From the NCBI GenBank assembly GCA_963631545.1, contig CAVGRN010000082.1, forward strand, positions 1-8,612: a stretch of DNA of 8,612 nucleotides, given 5' to 3'. The notes under the pieces were generated by a model that did not search any database, was not told where the DNA came from, and saw nothing but the letters and a program-made list of their open reading frames with translations. Position numbers and translations under genes: made by a program. This document shows, piece after piece, positions 6,321 to 8,612 of this stretch. Origin of the DNA: UBA1181 sp963631545. GTDB taxonomy: Bacteria; Bacteroidota; Bacteroidia; Bacteroidales; Paludibacteraceae. Within the stretch, counting starts at the first letter, position 1. Every line of letters begins with the position of its first letter.

Positions 6321-7694
6321 ATGGAAATTTTGATGATTATTTTGTTCCTGTTAGGCTATACATGTATAGCGATGGAACACACCATTAATGTGAACAAGGC
6401 GGCAACCGCTTTACTTTTGTCGGCATTGCTGTGGACGGTTTATATTTTGAATGCGGATGCGATCCTTACGCACTTCCCCTCGCACGAGGAGGTTGTTGCG
6501 CACGTAACGGGAGTGCAGATTATAGAGCATTTGGGCGATGTTGCTTCCACGTTGTTCTTCTTGATGGGGGCGATGACGATTGTGGAGTTGATAGATGTTC
6601 ACGGGGGCTTTTCCATTATAACTAAAAGAATTACGACGAGGGACAAACGTAGATTGATGTGGATGCTTTGTTTCATCACATTCTTTATGTCAGCCGTTTT
6701 GGATAACCTTACGACAACGATTGTAATGGTGATGCTGCTTCGCAAGCTTGTATTCGACCAAAAGGAACGTTGGCTTTTTGCATGCCTCATCGTGATAGCG
6801 GCCAACTCAGGTGGTGCGTTCTCTCCGATTGGAGATGTTACAACCATTATGCTTTGGGTGAAGGGGAATGTCAGCACGGCGGGCTTGGTTCCAAATTTGA
6901 TTGTCCCTTCGTTGCTTTCGGTGATTGTGCCGGCGATGGTTGCCAGCCGATTCTTAAAGGGAACGCTTCCGCCAATCAAAGCTTCTGCAGAGCAGACGGT
7001 GGGTGCGCAGGCGTATGTAACGGAACGCGAGCAGCGTGTCATTTTCTATATGGGAATAGGCGCTTTGATTTTTGTCCCTATCTTCAAGTCCATCACCCAT
7101 TTGCCGCCGTTCATTGGTGTTCTGTTTGGGTTGGGCGTTCTTTGGTTCTACACTGAATTGATGTACCACAAGAAGACACAGGTGCCAGAGGCATCGAAGG
7201 CTCGCATCAGCAATGTGCTTTCCAGGGTGGATTTTACGACGATTCTCTTTTTCTTGGGCATATTGATGGCTGTGGCAGCGTTGCAGTGCGCAGGTATTTT
7301 GAAAGACCTTTCGGAGTTCCTTAGCGAGAATGTCGGCAATGTATATGTGATTGACATCATCATTGGTATCCTCTCGTCGGTTGTAGACAATGTTCCGTTG
7401 GTGGCTGGCTCTATGGGAATGTATCCGGTTGCTACGCCAGATATGGTTGCTTTGGATCCGTCGCTTGCGCCGTATGTGTCTGATGGTGTGTTCTGGCTCT
7501 TCCTTGCTTATTGTGCGGGTGTGGGTGGTTCAATCCTCGTGATTGGATCGGCTGCTGGAGTTGTTGTGATGGGGTTAGAGAAAGTGTCGTTCGGCTGGTA
7601 TTTGAAGCATATATCGGGACTTGCTTTGGTGGGCTACCTTGCAGGAGCGGTATTCTTCGTCGTGCAGGAGCTTTTCCTCTGTCCGTTGCTGTAA
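6321..7694 (+). CDS. nhaD: NhaD-type Na+/H+ antiporter
   Basis: This inner-membrane secondary transporter of the ion transporter (IT) superfamily exports Na+ (and usually Li+) in exchange for H+, supporting sodium and alkaline-pH tolerance. The 457 residues hold about a dozen hydrophobic segments from residue 2 to the C terminus. The start MEILMIILFLLGYTCIAMEHTINVNKAA is typical of the family. Conserved polar motifs sit inside membrane segments: SAVLDNLTTTI (124-134, with D128 and N129), NSGGAFSPIGDVTT (162-175, with D172) and VVDNVPLVAG (with D356 and N357). By comparison with Vibrio NhaD these pairs are the likely ion-binding residues. Two repeated halves, each with a D-N motif, fit the inverted-repeat architecture of the superfamily. 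There is no Shine-Dalgarno sequence before the ATG. Two tandem promoters and a dyad lie just upstream, and the gene appears monocistronic. Nothing is truncated. Confidence 0.95.
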   Translation: MEILMIILFLLGYTCIAMEHTINVNKAATALLLSALLWTVYILNADAILTHFPSHEEVVAHVTGVQIIEHLGDVASTLFFLMGAMTIVELIDVHGGFSIITKRITTRDKRRLMWMLCFITFFMSAVLDNLTTTIVMVMLLRKLVFDQKERWLFACLIVIAANSGGAFSPIGDVTTIMLWVKGNVSTAGLVPNLIVPSLLSVIVPAMVASRFLKGTLPPIKASAEQTVGAQAYVTEREQRVIFYMGIGALIFVPIFKSITHLPPFIGVLFGLGVLWFYTELMYHKKTQVPEASKARISNVLSRVDFTTILFFLGILMAVAALQCAGILKDLSEFLSENVGNVYVIDIIIGILSSVVDNVPLVAGSMGMYPVATPDMVALDPSLAPYVSDGVFWLFLAYCAGVGGSILVIGSAAGVVVMGLEKVSFGWYLKHISGLALVGYLAGAVFFVVQELFLCPLL

Positions 7695-7723
7695 CGAAAA
7701 AAGATTGTTGGGAAATTTAATTC

Positions 7724-7798
7724 GCCGGACTTTAACTTTTTTTCACTTTTTGTGCTATATTTAGAGAGTTTTAATGAGGCAGTGTCGGTTAGTCCGGC
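7724..7798. repeat. Inverted repeat flanking a candidate promoter
   Basis: GCCGGACT (7724-7731) and AGTCCGGC (7791-7798) are perfect inverted copies separated by 59 nt. The weak promoter at 7731-7763 lies between them. The arms could pair in a long-looped stem or be two binding half-sites. The 3' arm lies downstream of the predicted start, so it would be in the transcript. Confidence 0.4.
7731..7763 (+). promoter_or_regulatory. Weak candidate promoter for the 7959 gene
   Basis: TATATTTA at 7756-7763 matches TAnnTTTG in all but the last base. A TTTA at 7731-7734 stands 21 nt upstream as an imperfect -33 element. If used, the leader would be about 190 nt long and include the mini-ORFs at 7824-7942. 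No better match exists in the gap. Confidence 0.3.
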
Positions 7799-7823
7799 AT
7801 CTGCTTCGGTGAGGTTCTTTTTT

Positions 7824-7883
7824 ATGCCATTTTCCTCGTCATGGGCAAGGTCAAGCAAAGTTGCCTTTAACCGTATGGCTTAA
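7824..7883 (+). CDS. Possible 19-codon leader ORF
   Basis: ATG at 7824 opens MPFSSSWARSSKVAFNRMA, ending in TAA at 7881-7883. Its last base is the first base of the ATG of the next mini-ORF (TAATG). The end of the frame lies over TTAACCGTATGG (7867-7878), the 12-mer also found before lepA, read in the same phase (Asn-Arg-Met). No Shine-Dalgarno sequence is visible. Translation is speculative. Confidence 0.2.
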   Translation: MPFSSSWARSSKVAFNRMA

Positions 7884-7942
7884 TGGAAATGGGTTTTAGA
7901 AATTTTTTCGGAAACCTTTCGGGCGGACGGAATTTAAAATAA
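7883..7942 (+). CDS. Possible second 19-codon leader ORF
   Basis: ATG at 7883 overlaps the preceding stop by one base and encodes MEMGFRNFFGNLSGGRNLK, ending in TAA at 7940-7942. The stop is 16 nt before the ATG of the exported-protein gene, close enough for a ribosome to re-initiate at the strong GGGAGG site. The two mini-ORFs could form a coupled leader, but could also be chance frames. Confidence 0.2.
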   Translation: MEMGFRNFFGNLSGGRNLK

Positions 7943-7945
7943 GTT

Positions 7946-7951
7946 GGGAGG
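7946..7951 (+). promoter_or_regulatory. Strong Shine-Dalgarno sequence of the 7959 gene
   Basis: GGGAGG lies 7 nt before the ATG at 7959. It is the only clear Shine-Dalgarno sequence among the genes here, where starts normally have A-rich leaders. It fixes the start at 7959, in preference to the out-of-frame ATG at 7952. Confidence 0.6.
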
Positions 7952-7958
7952 ATGAATT

Positions 7959-8450
7959 ATGAAAGCGTTGGTTTACAGAATATTTTTTCTTCTCTTTATG
8001 TTGATGGCGGTTTCTGTGGCTCATGCGCAAGTGAGTTCTTTTAAAGCCATTCGCGAGACGAAGGGTGCGGTTACGCATGACTCCAAAGGAATGTATGTCT
8101 GGGGAGCATGGAATCCGAGTACGGCATTTTTCACGATAGATATGAAACAGCAGGCTGTTTTTATGGAGCAGCAGGGTGCGAAGGGAGTAGAAAAGTCTAA
8201 GTTTGAACTTTTTGAACGCCCTCAGCGTTGGATTATCAAGAAGAATTATAAATACCTCAATTTTGAGTGTATGGACTCGTCTACATTGGAGAAGGTTTAT
8301 CTTCGGTTGTGTGAGTATGATTCTGGACAGTTTAAAATCACGTTGATGACTCCGCGGAATGCGGTGCGTTATCAAGTGATGTATCTGAAAGACGGCATTC
8401 CGTCTACCAGTAGTGCGGTTGATAATTTTGATGATGTGGTAGACGAGTAG
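7959..8450 (+). CDS. Small exported protein of unknown function
   Basis: The 163-residue product begins with a clear Sec signal peptide: MKALVYR, a hydrophobic core (IFFLLFMLMAVSV) and a signal peptidase I site AHA|Q after residue 23. There is no lipobox cysteine, so the mature protein of about 140 residues should be periplasmic or secreted rather than a lipoprotein. It looks beta-rich, with segments such as GMYVWGAWNPSTAFFTIDM, KQQAVFME and RWIIKKNYKYLNFECMD. Two cysteines lie in FECMD and LRLCEYD and could pair. The C terminus is acidic (DNFDDVVDE). I recognise no family. The start is supported by the signal peptide and by GGGAGG 7 nt upstream. A long leader separates it from nhaD, so it is probably expressed on its own. 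Confidence 0.85.
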   Translation: MKALVYRIFFLLFMLMAVSVAHAQVSSFKAIRETKGAVTHDSKGMYVWGAWNPSTAFFTIDMKQQAVFMEQQGAKGVEKSKFELFERPQRWIIKKNYKYLNFECMDSSTLEKVYLRLCEYDSGQFKITLMTPRNAVRYQVMYLKDGIPSTSSAVDNFDDVVDE

Positions 8451-8456
8451 TTCGGG

Positions 8457-8469
8457 TTACTCGAAGTAA
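8457..8469 (+). repeat. Small hairpin after the exported-protein gene
   Basis: TTACT (8457-8461) and AGTAA (8465-8469) form a 5-bp stem around CGA, starting 7 nt after the TAG at 8448-8450. It is AT-rich and lacks a T-run, so terminator function is weakly supported. Confidence 0.3.
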
Positions 8470-8591
8470 TATCCTTCGTCAAGTTTTAGGCGAGCCAACC
8501 ACACAACGGAAGGCGGCGTATGCAATGAGCTAAATGTTAGAACTTACGTTGGAATATAGGTACGAATCTAAATCGGTATTCGGGACAAGAA

Positions 8592-8612
8592 AATCGCAAT
8601 ACTATTGCGTTT
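8592..8612. terminator. Palindrome at the window edge, possible bidirectional terminator or operator
   Basis: CGCAATA (8595-8601), a central C, and TATTGCG (8603-8609) make a perfect 7-bp-arm palindrome. It is flanked by an A-run on the left and TTT up to the window edge. Read on either strand it is a stem followed by Ts, which suits a bidirectional terminator. The tight centre also suits a protein-binding site. The T-run is cut by the window end. From 8470 to here I see no gene. Confidence 0.4.

Noticed and set aside
8470..8591. Possible minus-strand gene entering from the right edge
   Set aside because: The only open stretch is about 24 codons with no recognisable content. It is too short to support.

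Overview
The window looks like a stretch of chromosome from a member of the Bacteroidota, most likely order Bacteroidales (Prevotella-like). Three things point there. Several intergenic regions carry the TTTG-N19-21-TAnnTTTG promoter pattern of this phylum. Most start codons lack a Shine-Dalgarno sequence and sit behind A-rich leaders. The LepA, NhaD and TPR-type proteins also read like Bacteroidales proteins. Genus is not determinable by eye. All confident genes lie on the + strand, and there is no tRNA, rRNA, CRISPR array, transposase or phage gene.

Layout. Positions 1-87 hold the 3' end of an unidentified gene. A 169-nt gap with no promoter I can defend leads to 257-1507, an S-adenosylhomocysteine hydrolase of the short archaeal/Thermotoga type. 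Twenty bases later is 1528-2361, an uncharacterised protein whose motif order resembles DUF3626 and, more loosely, the ADP-ribosyltransferase fold. A textbook Bacteroidetes promoter (2395-2426) and a roughly 100-nt leader with a possible 21-codon upstream ORF precede lepA (elongation factor 4, 2527-4314). A short hairpin separates lepA from 4388-6079, a large cytosolic protein with a YbjN-like N-terminal part and TPR-like C-terminal helices. The 241-nt gap 6080-6320 holds a G7/C6 hairpin, a repeat-like segment and two tandem promoters with a dyad between them. It leads into nhaD (6321-7694), a Na+/H+ antiporter. A 264-nt leader region with an inverted repeat, a weak promoter and overlapping mini-ORFs precedes 7959-8450, a small exported protein of unknown function. 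The last 162 nt contain no gene I can support and end in a perfect 7-bp-arm palindrome.

How the genes work together. The first two genes probably form one transcription unit: the hydrolase clears the by-product of methylation, and its partner is uncharacterised. LepA and the TPR protein may be co-transcribed. NhaD has its own regulatory region. The window is mainly housekeeping. The points most worth following are the unusual hydrolase subtype and its DUF3626-like partner, the nhaD control region, and the 12-mer TTAACCGTATGG shared by two gene leaders, each time at the ATG of a mini-ORF.
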